Shown: positions 47,689-56,348 of the stretch, one piece after another
Numbering within the stretch: position 1 is the first letter of the stretch
Layout of the letters: each line of letters starts with the position of its first letter
Source: Alphaproteobacteria bacterium
GTDB taxonomy: Bacteria > Pseudomonadota > Alphaproteobacteria > DSM-16000 > Inquilinaceae
Assembly (NCBI GenBank): GCA_028281925.1
Contig: JANQIX010000030.1
Location: 38,465-102,464 of the forward strand
Direction of reading: 5' to 3'
Length of the DNA stretch: 64,000 nucleotides
The notes under the pieces: model-generated
Told to the model about the DNA's origin: nothing
The model's input: only the letters and a program-made list of their open reading frames with translations
Databases searched by the model: none
Made by a program: the position numbers and the translations under genes

Positions 47689-48546
47689 TCACTCCAGTTC
47701 TTTCCTCATCGCTCCCACATTGTCGATGTATTTCAAAAGGCCAAGTTCATTGCCGCTCTCCATTTTCTCTTCAATGTCCAATAGATGGTCCCTGAAATGA
47801 TTGCAAAACTCAAGAATCTTTGATTTGTTGTCAAGCAAGATGTCGGTCCACATACGTGGGTCGCTTGCTGCGAACGCCGTCATTGAGCGGAATGACATAG
47901 GCGTCAGCTCTTGAAGCAGATCGCCAAACTTCAGCCCGGCTGCGCCAAGCTGGGCGGCGAGGGCGTACGCGATCATGTGAGGCAAGTGTGAAGTCAGAGC
48001 GAGGATGGCGTCGTGGGAAGCGGCATCCGTGATAACCACGCGCGCGCCCAGATCCTCAAGGAGTTGAGTGGCACCGGTGACGGCTTCCTGACTTGTCGAT
48101 CCGTAGGGAGTAAGAACGAAGGTACGGTCGACGACGAGATCTGGCTTGGCGTGTTGTGGTCCCGACAATCGGCTGCCCGCCAATGGGTGCCCGGGCACGA
48201 AAGAGGAAAACGCCGGAACCGCAGCACTGACACGGCTTATGATCGACTGTTTCGTAGAGCCTGTGTCGACGAGAAGCGTATTGGTGACAGAGCTGGTCGC
48301 AAGACGTATCACATAATTCGGAATTATCGAAACTGGCGTGCATATGAATATCGCGCTGCAGCTGGCTAAATCATCCGGCTGCTCTGCTACTGTTACACCC
48401 GAAATCTTGAGTTTTACGGCCTCCGTATGACGATCTTGTTCATCGAAGACGACAATTGGGATCTGTGGCCAGACGTCGCGTGCGCGCGCTGCGAGGGAGG
48501 TACCAATGAAACCCGCACCAATAATGCCGAGTGACTCAATAGTCAT
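47689..48546 (-). CDS. tyrA: Prephenate/arogenate dehydrogenase
   Basis: This 285-aa NAD(P)-dependent enzyme has the Rossmann start IESLGIIGAGFIGTSLAARARDVWPQIPIVVFDEQDRHTEAVKL, then ICTPVSIIPNYVIRLA, VDTGSTKQSI, and the catalytic region FVPGHPLAGSRLSGPQHA with the His that abstracts the substrate hydroxyl proton. LTSHLPHMIAYALA supplies the C-terminal dimer domain. It oxidatively decarboxylates prephenate to hydroxyphenylpyruvate. It is the first gene of the operon; the ATG at 48546 is preferred to the longer frame to 48597. Confidence 0.92.
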   Translation of the reverse strand: MTIESLGIIGAGFIGTSLAARARDVWPQIPIVVFDEQDRHTEAVKLKISGVTVAEQPDDLASCSAIFICTPVSIIPNYVIRLATSSVTNTLLVDTGSTKQSIISRVSAAVPAFSSFVPGHPLAGSRLSGPQHAKPDLVVDRTFVLTPYGSTSQEAVTGATQLLEDLGARVVITDAASHDAILALTSHLPHMIAYALAAQLGAAGLKFGDLLQELTPMSFRSMTAFAASDPRMWTDILLDNKSKILEFCNHFRDHLLDIEEKMESGNELGLLKYIDNVGAMRKELE

Positions 48547-49288
48547 TTCGAGAGTTCCGACAACTACGTGAAGGCGTCGACAAATCGCGCTTTGCAATGG
48601 GCAAGCGCTCGTTGACTGTCAGCAGCATATAAGTGCGGGCGGCAAATCGTTCCGCTAGTCCGTATGTCGGCCATCGCATGTAGGCACTTTCAACTATAAA
48701 TGAATCGGAGACGCGTGACATTTCCTCGACGTCTACGGCGCGATGACGCGATACCGGCATCCAGTCATAGACGTAGTCAGTAAGCAGTTCAAGAGCGCGA
48801 TTGGAGGTCTGTCGCTCGCGGTGATGACCATTGGGAAGAGTCTTTCGAGAATCCCGGAATTACTGGATTGCTTGGTCCAAGCGGCGCTTCATTGCGTCAG
48901 ATTCTTGCTGGTGGGATATGATGTAGGACATGTTGTGTCCGACTGGGGTGGCGCAGCAGTTATCCGGCTCAGTGTTCCCCGCGGGGATCACGATGAAGCG
49001 GACCGTACGGCATGCCCACAGCAACGCCGGATGCATGAGTTGCACGATGTGCGGAGCAGCTTGACGGCGAAGACGAGCGCGGCGATCGCTGCGTCAATGC
49101 CGACGCCCGGGACGTCAGCGGGACCCCGAGGGCTGCTATAGCGGCTCACGACAGGTTCACGCGCTTGTGTCCCCGCACTCCCGCGTTTTAACAGATTTTC
49201 AGGGGATTGCCGGCAGGCTGCGGTGATCGCGGCGACATGCCGGCGCAATGCAGCGCCCGCCGCGAATTCTCGGGAGACGGCGTCAGCC
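48547..49288. other. Intergenic region upstream of tyrA and of the SprA-like gene
   Basis: This 742-bp divergent region must carry the promoters of the tyrA operon (minus) and the SprA-like gene (plus). Frames over 48743-49141 (plus) and 48860-49045 (minus) have no domain. At 48969-48987 GTGTTCCCCGCGGGGATCAC is a near-perfect dyad; it resembles a type I-E CRISPR repeat core but occurs once. Composition is intermediate, rising to GC-rich after about 49050, which marks the right edge of the lower-GC block. Confidence 0.4.
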
Positions 49289-49861
49289 ATGTCGGTGGGT
49301 TCGATCGGCAGTTTCTATTCTGGGGCGACCAACGGCCATTACGGCACGGTTTCGTCGCGCCAGGTCGTCGGCCAGTTGGCTGACGGGACTGACGTCGTCC
49401 ACGTCAAGGTCCGCCAGGGCGCCGGCCAGGTGGGCGGTGCTGCCGGTTCCGAAGACACCGTTTCCCATGCCCCGGGCGCCGTCCGCGGCGAACAGCAGCT
49501 GACGCCCGCCGAACGGGCGGAGGTGGCGCGGCTGCGCACGCGCGACGCCGCCGTCCGCCGGGAGGAGGAGGCGCATGCCGCTGCCGCCGGGCAGTTCGGT
49601 GGGCCGCCGCAGTACACCTACACCCGCGGCCCGGATGGCCGCCTCTATGCCACCGGCGGGTCGGTCAGCATCAAGTCGACCTCGACCGGCGATCCGGACG
49701 AGGCGCGCAAGATCGCCTCGCGCATCGCCGCAGCCGCAACGGCGCCGGTCCGGCCCTCGAGTGCCGACTTCGCGGCGGCTGCCAGCGCCTACCATCTCGC
49801 AACAAAGGCCCAGGGAGGGGGGCAGCAGCAGGGACCCAACCCGCTCGACCTTCTCGCGTAA
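49289..49861 (+). CDS. SprA-family (putative metalloprotease) protein with degenerate HEXXH
   Basis: This 190-aa protein contains the SprA (PF12118-like) core: LTPAERAEVARLRTRDAAVRREEEAHAAAAGQFGGPPQYTYTRGPDGRLYATGGSVSIKST and a C-terminal AASAY helix. The family motif is usually V-R-x-HE-x-AH-x-x-A-G; here residues 92-96 are E-E-E-A-H, so the first zinc-ligand histidine is a glutamate. Protease activity is therefore doubtful. No signal peptide is present. The adjacent small YjfB-like gene is in the same direction, 30 bp downstream. Confidence 0.75.
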   Translation: MSVGSIGSFYSGATNGHYGTVSSRQVVGQLADGTDVVHVKVRQGAGQVGGAAGSEDTVSHAPGAVRGEQQLTPAERAEVARLRTRDAAVRREEEAHAAAAGQFGGPPQYTYTRGPDGRLYATGGSVSIKSTSTGDPDEARKIASRIAAAATAPVRPSSADFAAAASAYHLATKAQGGGQQQGPNPLDLLA

Positions 49862-49891
49862 ACCCACTCAAGACAGTAAGGAGACAAGTTG

Positions 49892-50083
49892 ATGGACATC
49901 AGTGGTCCGGCCGCTTCCAGTGCGGCCCTGACGCTGGCCGAAGGTCAGACAAACGTGGCGCTCGCGGGCCTCCGCCAGGCTGCCGGCGCCGAACAGGCGG
50001 TCGCGCAGGTGGTCGACGAACAGGCCCATGCCGCAAACGCTCAGGCTCAGGGCCGTGCGCAACACGTGAACGTCACTGCGTAG
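49892..50083 (+). CDS. Small YjfB-like putative motility protein
   Basis: This 63-aa protein of low complexity starts MDISGPAASSAALTLAEGQTNVALAGLRQAAGAEQAVAQVVDE. The beginning M-D-I followed by an alternating Ala/Gln helical region fits the YjfB_motility family (PF14070), a short protein of unknown role seen beside flagellar or surface genes. TAAGGAGACAAG precedes the ATG at 49892; the in-frame TTG three bases earlier is less likely. It probably forms a small operon with the SprA-like gene. Confidence 0.6.
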   Translation: MDISGPAASSAALTLAEGQTNVALAGLRQAAGAEQAVAQVVDEQAHAANAQAQGRAQHVNVTA

Positions 50084-50200
50084 ACCAGGGATGCGGGCCT
50101 GACCGAAGGATGGCCGAATACCTCCGGCCAGGTCCGCACCTCACCACGCCGACACGGTTCACTTGAACGCATTGCTCAGCCTGGCGTTTCAAGAGCCCGC

Positions 50201-51175
50201 TTACGATCCGACGAAGACGCTGCGGGCGACGCGGAATCCGAAGTCATTGTATCGGAGATTGATTAGGACCTTTCCGCGGTTCGCAGAGCGGACGAATTCC
50301 GGCCCGTCGATCCACGAGCCACCCCGTGTGACCCGGCGTCGGCAGTCTCCCGATTCCCACACATTGCTGGCCGTTGGCGCACCGTGATAGGTCGGATTCC
50401 AGCAGTCTTGCGTCCATTCCCAGACATTGCCAAGCATATCGAAGACGCCAAAACCGTTCGGCAGGTAGCTGCCCACCGCTGAGGTATGGACATGGCCGTC
50501 GTGGCATGGCCATACATTAATCAGCCGTCCGGAGAGCTCGACATCGGCGGCCGCCGAATAGTCACTGGCATTCGCGTAGTCGCATCCTGCCGCAACGTTG
50601 CTGCCCCAGAACCACGTCGTGTTCGTACCGGCCCGCGCCGCATACTCCCACTCGGCTTCGCTCGGCAGCCGATATTCGTGCGCAGTAATGTCCGATAGCC
50701 ATTGCGCATAGGCTTGGGCATCGATCCAACTTACGCAGGTGACGGGTTCGCTGTCGGCTTGAGCGAAGCGCGGGAAGAGCCAGTTGGCGGAGGGATCGGA
50801 TCGTTTGTCGAGGCCGATCCAGTACCGGCAGCCATTGCTGATCGGGTGACCGGTGGCCGATACGAAGGCCCCGAACTCTGCGCGCGTGACCTCGAAGCGG
50901 CCGATGGCGAAGGGGCCAACCATGACCTCACGCTGCGGGCCCTCATCAGGCCATCGGTCCGGCTCTGCCTCGGGCGATCCCATGATGAAGCTCCCCGATG
51001 GGATCACCACCATTTCGGGGCATGCCTCGCAATCACGGAACGAAGTGCCGGGCGGCGACTGCGAGAGTGCCGGGGCGGAAATCGCCATGGTGACCAGGAC
51101 GGCAAGCAATCCTGAGATTAACCCCAAGCTGCTTCTCCCCACGTCAAAGTCCCCAGCTGACGGAGTGAATCGCAT
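50201..51175 (-). CDS. Secreted SUMF1/FGE-like (formylglycine-generating enzyme fold) protein
   Basis: This 324-aa protein has a signal peptide (residues 1-40, GLISGLLAVLVTMAISAPALSQ). The mature part is an FGE-sulfatase fold: PEMVVIPSGSFIMGSPEAEPDRWPDEGPQREVMVGPFAIGRFEVTRAEF, YRLPSEAEWEYAARAGT, FGVFDMLGNVWEWTQDCW, CRRRVTRGGSW and NDFGFRVAR. A cysteine precedes RGGSW as in copper-binding FGEs, but other family members use the fold without that activity. No sulfatase gene lies nearby. The start at 51175 is where the frame's hydrophobic signal begins. Confidence 0.83.
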   Translation of the reverse strand: MRFTPSAGDFDVGRSSLGLISGLLAVLVTMAISAPALSQSPPGTSFRDCEACPEMVVIPSGSFIMGSPEAEPDRWPDEGPQREVMVGPFAIGRFEVTRAEFGAFVSATGHPISNGCRYWIGLDKRSDPSANWLFPRFAQADSEPVTCVSWIDAQAYAQWLSDITAHEYRLPSEAEWEYAARAGTNTTWFWGSNVAAGCDYANASDYSAAADVELSGRLINVWPCHDGHVHTSAVGSYLPNGFGVFDMLGNVWEWTQDCWNPTYHGAPTASNVWESGDCRRRVTRGGSWIDGPEFVRSANRGKVLINLRYNDFGFRVARSVFVGS

Positions 51176-51426
51176 GCGGCGGCAACCGAATCTGTGGGGC
51201 AGACTCCGGTGCAGGTCCATCCACCGGGGAGTCACGGCTCGGTTGTAGCGCGGTGACCATCAGTGTAGTCGTGCGATGCTCTTGGGGCCACGCATACGGG
51301 TTTGTCAAGCTGTCGGTGCTATTAGAGATCGCCATCGCCTCGTCTTACCTCGGGAAACCGCGCCGCCATGGTGCATTGCTGACGGCTTGGAATTCCGCAT
51401 TGTGGATGGCGCGCCAGGGGTTTCGG

Positions 51427-52371
51427 CTATCCGCCGGTCTCAAAAGCCAAGGTCTCAAGGCCGGTCTTCTTGCCGCCCGCCCAGCCCTGCATGGCACGCA
51501 CGAGGCGTGAGGGCGCGGTGTCACCGACGTCTTCGGCGCGCATGACAGCCCACCAGTCAAGCGTTAGCCCTTCCGGACCGACGGGCTTTGCGATCATCGT
51601 GCCATCGGCCAGTTCCGGCTCGATGGCCCAGCGACTGAACAGGCAAACTCCGAAGCCGGCGCGCACCAGGTCGATCACCGCTTCCGGTGTTGGCATGGGC
51701 GTCAGCCGCCGAAACGGCACGGTTGGCGGGCCCAACAGCGCCTCCCACTCGAAACCGGGTTCGGTAGCGAGCGGGTAGGTGTAGAAGCGCTGGTCCTCCA
51801 GCGTCGCGGAGTCGAAGTAGGGGACGCTTGCAAGCGCATGGTCGGGCGCCATGACGGCGACCAGTGGGTCGCTGCCCAGCCGATACCACGCGAAGTGCTT
51901 GGACAGGGTTGGGCGGCCGTAGATGGTCGAGACGTCGACCGCCCCTTCCAAGAGAGACGCCAGCGGCCGCGCCGTGGCTCGGCCCGAGAGATCGACGATC
52001 AGCCGAGGTTCGCGGCGCTCCAGATAGGTCAGGAAGGCGGGCAGCCAGTGATACCGGCTGTACGTCGCCTGTCCCATACGCACCAGTTGCCGCCCGCTGC
52101 CATGGGCACTTTCGATCTCCTGCTCCAGCCGCGACAGTTCCCCCAGCGACCGGTCGGCAAAGGCGCGCAGGCGTTCGCCATCCGCGGTCAGCGTTACCCC
52201 GCTTGGCCCGCGCCGCACCAGAGCGGCGCCGAGCCGCCTCTCCGCCTCGCGGAGCCGGTGGGAAGCCGCCGATTGCGTGATGCCCAGCCGGACGGCAGCC
52301 GCGGCCACACCGCCGGTTTCTGCCAGGGCGACGATCAGGGCCAGGTGATGGATGCCCAGGCGCGGGATCAT
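51427..52371 (-). CDS. LysR-family transcriptional regulator
   Basis: This 314-aa protein has an N-terminal HTH (HHLALIVALAETGGVAAAAVRLGITQSAASHRLREAERRLG) followed by the effector domain (LVRMGQATYSRYHWLPAFLTYLERREPRLIVDL). The pattern R-L-G-I-T-Q-S-A-A-S-H-R-L resembles MetR-like regulators. It is divergent from a DMT transporter (52450), which is the probable target. The intervening 78 bp are AT-rich and include the T-N11-A-type stretch TTCATTGAAGTTGTGAA near 52389. Confidence 0.87.
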   Translation of the reverse strand: MIPRLGIHHLALIVALAETGGVAAAAVRLGITQSAASHRLREAERRLGAALVRRGPSGVTLTADGERLRAFADRSLGELSRLEQEIESAHGSGRQLVRMGQATYSRYHWLPAFLTYLERREPRLIVDLSGRATARPLASLLEGAVDVSTIYGRPTLSKHFAWYRLGSDPLVAVMAPDHALASVPYFDSATLEDQRFYTYPLATEPGFEWEALLGPPTVPFRRLTPMPTPEAVIDLVRAGFGVCLFSRWAIEPELADGTMIAKPVGPEGLTLDWWAVMRAEDVGDTAPSRLVRAMQGWAGGKKTGLETLAFETGG

Positions 52372-52449
52372 CTAGGCATTAAATCATTTCATTGAAGTTG
52401 TGAAAATTTGGAAATTGATGAATGCGTCCGATGCGCTTGATAAAGGCGT

Positions 52450-53352
52450 ATGACCGCAATCACGCAGACAGCGAACCTCACCTTCGGCCCGGTCGCCGCG
52501 ACGGTCGCCATCGCCGTTTCGGCGGTGTGCTTCGGGCTTGTCCCGCTGTTTGCGCGCGAGCTGCAAGCCCTGGGCGTCGATCCTGCGGCGATCGCGTTCT
52601 ACCGCTACGCCTTCACGGCCGCCGTCATGTTGCCCTTCCTGCCGCTGGCCCGCCGGAAGCGCCGGCAGGCCGTGACGCTTGCGGTCGCGGGAATGCTGAC
52701 GGGTCTCGGCTGGATCGGATATCTGCGGGCAATAGAGACCGAGCCTGTGGCGGCTGCCGGGGTTGTCTATATGTCTTATCCGGTCTTCGCCCTCTTGTTC
52801 GCGTGGATGCTGCTCCGTCAGCGGCCCGGCCTGAGGGCCTGGGTGGCGTGTGCACTGGTTCTTGCTGGCGCCGCCCTGCTTGTCGGCGGCGATCAGGACA
52901 TCAGCGTTCAGGCGCTCCTATGGGCGCTGCCGGCGCCGATAACGTTCGGGCTGATCATCGTCGTGCTGAGCACGATGGTTCCCAATCTCACGGTGCCTGA
53001 GAGGTTGGCCTGCGGTATCGGCGGGGCCGTCGTAGGCCTGGCACCACTTGCCATGATGGCGGGACCTGGGTCGCTCGTACCCACGAGCGGCGAGGTCTGG
53101 CTGTCGATCCTGGGTATGGGCCTGCTGACCGCGCTGCTGCCGCAGATGATCTATACCTTCGCCTGTCCGCGCGTGGGCCCGGCGCGGGCTGCAGCGACCG
53201 GCGCTTTCGAACTGCCGACCATGATTGCGGTCGGCTGGTTTGCCTTTTCCGAGACGGTCGGCGTGCTGGACCTGACGGCAGCAGCGCTGGTGCTTGCGGC
53301 AATCCTACTGGCCCCGGCAATCGGCGCATCCAACAGGGGGGGACGTCCCTAG
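52450..53352 (+). CDS. EamA/DMT-family transporter
   Basis: This 300-aa protein of ten helices has two EamA repeats (FGLVPLFARELQALGVDPAAIAFYRYAFTAAVM; TAIGY-type GWIGYLRAIETEPVAAAGVVYMSYPVFALLFAWML; and a second repeat ending ATGAFELPTMIAVGWFAFSETVGVLDLTAAALVLAAIL). The Y-L-R-A-I and A-A-G-V-V-Y-M motifs are standard. It is an inner-membrane exporter or importer of small metabolites. The stop overlaps that of the convergent oxidase by four bases. It probably depends on the adjacent LysR protein. Confidence 0.87.
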   Translation: MTAITQTANLTFGPVAATVAIAVSAVCFGLVPLFARELQALGVDPAAIAFYRYAFTAAVMLPFLPLARRKRRQAVTLAVAGMLTGLGWIGYLRAIETEPVAAAGVVYMSYPVFALLFAWMLLRQRPGLRAWVACALVLAGAALLVGGDQDISVQALLWALPAPITFGLIIVVLSTMVPNLTVPERLACGIGGAVVGLAPLAMMAGPGSLVPTSGEVWLSILGMGLLTALLPQMIYTFACPRVGPARAAATGAFELPTMIAVGWFAFSETVGVLDLTAAALVLAAILLAPAIGASNRGGRP

Positions 53353-54740
53353 ACCACCTTGCCGGGATTGAGGATGCCGTGCGGATCCAGCGCACGCTTA
53401 ATGGTGCGCATCACGTCGATCGCCGGGCCGCATTCGGCTTCCAAGAGGTGCTTCTTGCCATAGCCGATGCCGTGCTCGCCGGTGCAGGTGCCGCCCATGG
53501 CCAGCGCCCGGCGCACAAGGCGTTCGTGCAGTGCCTCGGCGCGCGCCACTTCCTCCGCGTCATCCAGGTCCAGCACGAACACCAGATGGAAATTGCCGTC
53601 GCCCACATGGCCGACCATTGGCGCCAGCAGGCGGCTTTCCGCGACATCGGCCTTGGTTTCCACGATGCAATCGGCCAAGCGCGAGATCGGCACGCACACA
53701 TCGGTAGGCAGGCCACGCGCGCCGGGACGCAGCGCCAGCGCGGCGTAATAGGCATCGTGGCGGGCCTGCCAAAGCCGGTTGCGGTCTTCCGCGAGGGTTG
53801 CCCAGCGGAAGTCTGAGGCGCCATGCTCGCCGGCAATCATCCCGGCCATCTCCGCCTGCTCGGCCACCGATGTCTCGGTGCCGTGGAACTCGAAGAACAA
53901 TGTCGGCGCCACGGCGTAGTCGAGCTTGGAAAAGCGGTTGACGGCGTCGATCTGGACGTCGTCGAGGAACTCGATGCGGGCGACGGGCACGCCGACCTGG
54001 ATCGTCGCGATCACGGCATTGACGGCGTCGGCGACCGTGGGGAAGGCGCACACAGCAGACGACATGGCCTCCGGAATGCCGTGCAGGCGCAAGGTCAGCT
54101 CGGTGATCACGCCCAGCGTGCCTTCGGATCCGACCAGCAGCCGCGTCAGGTCATAGCCGGCCGCCGATTTGCGGGCACGCGTGCCGGTGCGCACGATGCT
54201 GCCGTCTGCCAATACTGCGGTCAGGCCCAGCACGTTGTCGCGCATGGTGCCGTAACGCACGGCGTTGGTGCCCGAAGCGCGCGTGGCCGCCATGCCGCCC
54301 AGCGAGGCGTCGGCCCCGGGGTCGATGGGGAAGAACAAGCCGGTGTCACGCAGATGCGTGTTGAGCTGCTTGCGCGTGACGCCGGCCTCCACCGCCACGT
54401 CCAGATCGTCCGCCGAAACCCGAAGCACTCTATTCATGCCGGCAAGATCGATCGAGATGCCGCCGGCCAGCGCGGCCACCCCCCCTTCCAGCGACGTGCC
54501 CGTGCCGAATGGGATGACCGGCACCCGGTGCTGTGCGCAGAGGGTCACGATGGCAGCCACCTCTTCCGTCGATCGGGCGAAGGCGACGCCGTCAGGCGGG
54601 ATCGTCGGATGATAGGATTCGTCGCGGCCATGCTGCTCGCACACCGCGGGGGCGCGGCTGAAGCTGTCGCCCAGAGCATTACCGAGCGCGGCGATCAGCG
54701 CCTCGTTCGCCGGCGGGCGTATGGTCTGCTCCATCGACAT
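53349..54740 (-). CDS. FAD-linked oxidase, D-2-hydroxyacid/D-lactate dehydrogenase or GlcD type
   Basis: This 463-aa protein has the PCMH/FAD_binding_4 domain at residues 45-230 (PVIPFGTGTSLEGGVAALAGGISIDLAGMNRVLRV, FPIDPGADASLGGMAATRASGTNAVRYGTMRDNVLGL, KSAAGYDLTRLLVGSEGTLGVITELTL) and the C-terminal FAD_oxidase_C domain (APMVGHVGDGNFHLVFVLD, GTCTGEHGIGYGKKHLLEAE, KRALDPHGILNPGKVV). The G-H-V-G-D-G-N-F-H and GEHGIG motifs carry the substrate/metal histidines. Members oxidise D-lactate, glycolate or other 2-hydroxyacids. No GlcE/GlcF partner genes are adjacent, so a single-subunit enzyme is likely. Confidence 0.9.
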   Translation of the reverse strand: MSMEQTIRPPANEALIAALGNALGDSFSRAPAVCEQHGRDESYHPTIPPDGVAFARSTEEVAAIVTLCAQHRVPVIPFGTGTSLEGGVAALAGGISIDLAGMNRVLRVSADDLDVAVEAGVTRKQLNTHLRDTGLFFPIDPGADASLGGMAATRASGTNAVRYGTMRDNVLGLTAVLADGSIVRTGTRARKSAAGYDLTRLLVGSEGTLGVITELTLRLHGIPEAMSSAVCAFPTVADAVNAVIATIQVGVPVARIEFLDDVQIDAVNRFSKLDYAVAPTLFFEFHGTETSVAEQAEMAGMIAGEHGASDFRWATLAEDRNRLWQARHDAYYAALALRPGARGLPTDVCVPISRLADCIVETKADVAESRLLAPMVGHVGDGNFHLVFVLDLDDAEEVARAEALHERLVRRALAMGGTCTGEHGIGYGKKHLLEAECGPAIDVMRTIKRALDPHGILNPGKVV

Positions 54741-54971
54741 GCGGTGTGCCCTTCCCGTTCCTGGGCGAAAGACCGTTGCGAGGTGATGAGCCTAGTGCTG
54801 ACGCGCCAGGGCGGCAAGCAACGCTGGCGAGTGGCGGCAATGTGCGGGGTTTTGCTTTTCGGGCATCCCGGCTAAAAGGAATGCTGCGCCTAGGGATAGT
54901 GGCGGAGACCCTCCGCCGCTCGGCAGTCCCCGCTCCCACACGCTGGCCGCCTGTCTCTTTGAGGATGTCGG

Positions 54972-55490
54972 ATGCCTTTTCTCGTTGGCTTGGTTGTTGC
55001 CGTAACACTTGCCGTTGTTCCGATTTCCGGTGCCGCCCAGGACACGCCGCCCTTCGAAACCACAACGCGGCTGGAGGCGCTCGACCGCATCACCGACGGG
55101 CCGGCGACGTGCTTCAGCCGCGATCAGGCGCGGGCGTTCGAAGCTATGCGGGTCCACACAGAATTAATGATCGCCGGATTAAGCTGTGCAGAGGTGTACG
55201 GCAATGCCGAGATCTATGGCTACTATCAGGATTTTACGATTGCCCATTCCGACTTCCTGACGGCCTCGCAACGTGTGATCGAACAGCGGGACGGCGACCG
55301 TGGATACGACGCCTATCGCACCCGCATCGCCAATGTGGAGACCGGTCTGATTGGCCGCTGGGGGACGACAGGATATTGCCGCATTCGCGCGGCACGCTTC
55401 GAAAGCCTGATCTTTGCTTCGCCAGACAGTTTTCGTGCCTATGTGGAAGACCTTGCCGGCCGAGTCCTTACCAGCCAGCGCGGCTGCTGA
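54972..55490 (+). CDS. Exported protein of unknown function
   Basis: This 172-aa protein has a signal peptide (MPFLVGLVVAVTLAVVPISGAAQ, cleavage after residue 22). The mature part is helical and polar, with cysteines in ATCFSRD, LSCAEV, GYCRIR and a terminal SQRGC that could make two disulfides. A repeated tyrosine/aspartate content (YGNAEIYGYYQDFT, DGDRGYDAYR) is visible. GAGGATGTCGG precedes the ATG. I do not recognise the family. It is 87 bp upstream of the TerB/DnaJ gene. Confidence 0.65.
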   Translation: MPFLVGLVVAVTLAVVPISGAAQDTPPFETTTRLEALDRITDGPATCFSRDQARAFEAMRVHTELMIAGLSCAEVYGNAEIYGYYQDFTIAHSDFLTASQRVIEQRDGDRGYDAYRTRIANVETGLIGRWGTTGYCRIRAARFESLIFASPDSFRAYVEDLAGRVLTSQRGC

Positions 55491-55577
55491 GCCTGCAGAG
55501 GCGCCTGTGGGGGGGCCGACAGCCAGGATGCGTCCTCTGCCGTTGTGCTCGGACGATCCGACAGGCGGGCCGGTGGC

Positions 55578-56345
55578 ATGACGATCTGGGCAACGATCGT
55601 CGGCGGCGCCGCCGGATTTGCCATCGGCGGCCCCATCGGCGCGCTGATCGGCGCGGCGACCGGCGGCGCCATGGACGCCATCGCCATGGTCGCCACTTCG
55701 GGGCCCTCGACAGCGGATCGGCCGTCGGCCGATGGCCCAGAGCGTGACGCGACCAAGAGCATTGCGTTCACCATCGCCGTCATCGCCCTCGGCGCCAAGA
55801 TGGCGAAGGCGGACGGGACGGTGACGGCGGACGAAGTGGCCGCCTTCGACCAGGCCTTCCGTGTGCCCGCCGATGAGCGGCGCAATGTGGAGCGGGTGTT
55901 CAACATGGCAAAGCGGGACGCCCGCGGCTTCGAGCCGTATGCCCGCCAAGTCGCCGGCATGTTCCAGGATCGGCCTGCCGTCCTGGAAGAGCTGATGCAC
56001 TGCCTGTTTCACATCGCCAAGGCGGACGGCAAGATCCACGAGAACGAGATTGCGTATCTGCGCGGCGTCGCCAGCCTGCTCGGCTTCGGCGATGCCGACT
56101 TCCAGCGCATGCGGGCGACCGAACTGGGGTGCCCACGCAGCGACCCGTACAGCATTCTGGGCGTGCCCGCCGGTGCCGACCTGCCTACAATCAAGGCGGC
56201 CTATCGCAAGTTGGTGCGCGAGACGCATCCCGACCGGCTGATCGCCCAAGGCGTGCCGGAGGAGTTCGTGGTGCTGGCGACGGACAAGCTGGCGACGATC
56301 AACCAGGCCTACGAGCAGATCAGTCGAGAGCGGGAAAGGGTCTGA
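55578..56345 (+). CDS. TerB-like domain and DnaJ (J-domain) co-chaperone, DjlA-like
   Basis: This 255-aa protein has an N-terminal glycine-rich membrane-like segment (WATIVGGAAGFAIGGPIGALIGAATGGAMDAIAMVA), a TerB domain (residues about 65-180: AIALGAKMAKADGTVTADEVAAFDQAFRV, CLFHIAKADGKIHENEIAYLRGVASLLGF) and a J domain (SDPYSILGVPAGADLPTIKAAYRKLVRETHPDRLIAQG) with the HPD triad. This is the order in the membrane-anchored DjlA. It would stimulate DnaK locally. The start at 55578 drops eleven extra residues of the longer frame. Its stop is four bases before the ABC-F gene. Confidence 0.9.
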   Translation: MTIWATIVGGAAGFAIGGPIGALIGAATGGAMDAIAMVATSGPSTADRPSADGPERDATKSIAFTIAVIALGAKMAKADGTVTADEVAAFDQAFRVPADERRNVERVFNMAKRDARGFEPYARQVAGMFQDRPAVLEELMHCLFHIAKADGKIHENEIAYLRGVASLLGFGDADFQRMRATELGCPRSDPYSILGVPAGADLPTIKAAYRKLVRETHPDRLIAQGVPEEFVVLATDKLATINQAYEQISRERERV

Positions 56346-56348
56346 GCC

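Noticed and set aside
48969..48987. GTGTTCCCCGCGGGGATCAC, similar to a type I-E CRISPR repeat core
   Set aside because: It occurs once, lacks the usual loop bases and spacer periodicity, and no cas gene is present, so it is only a GC-rich dyad.
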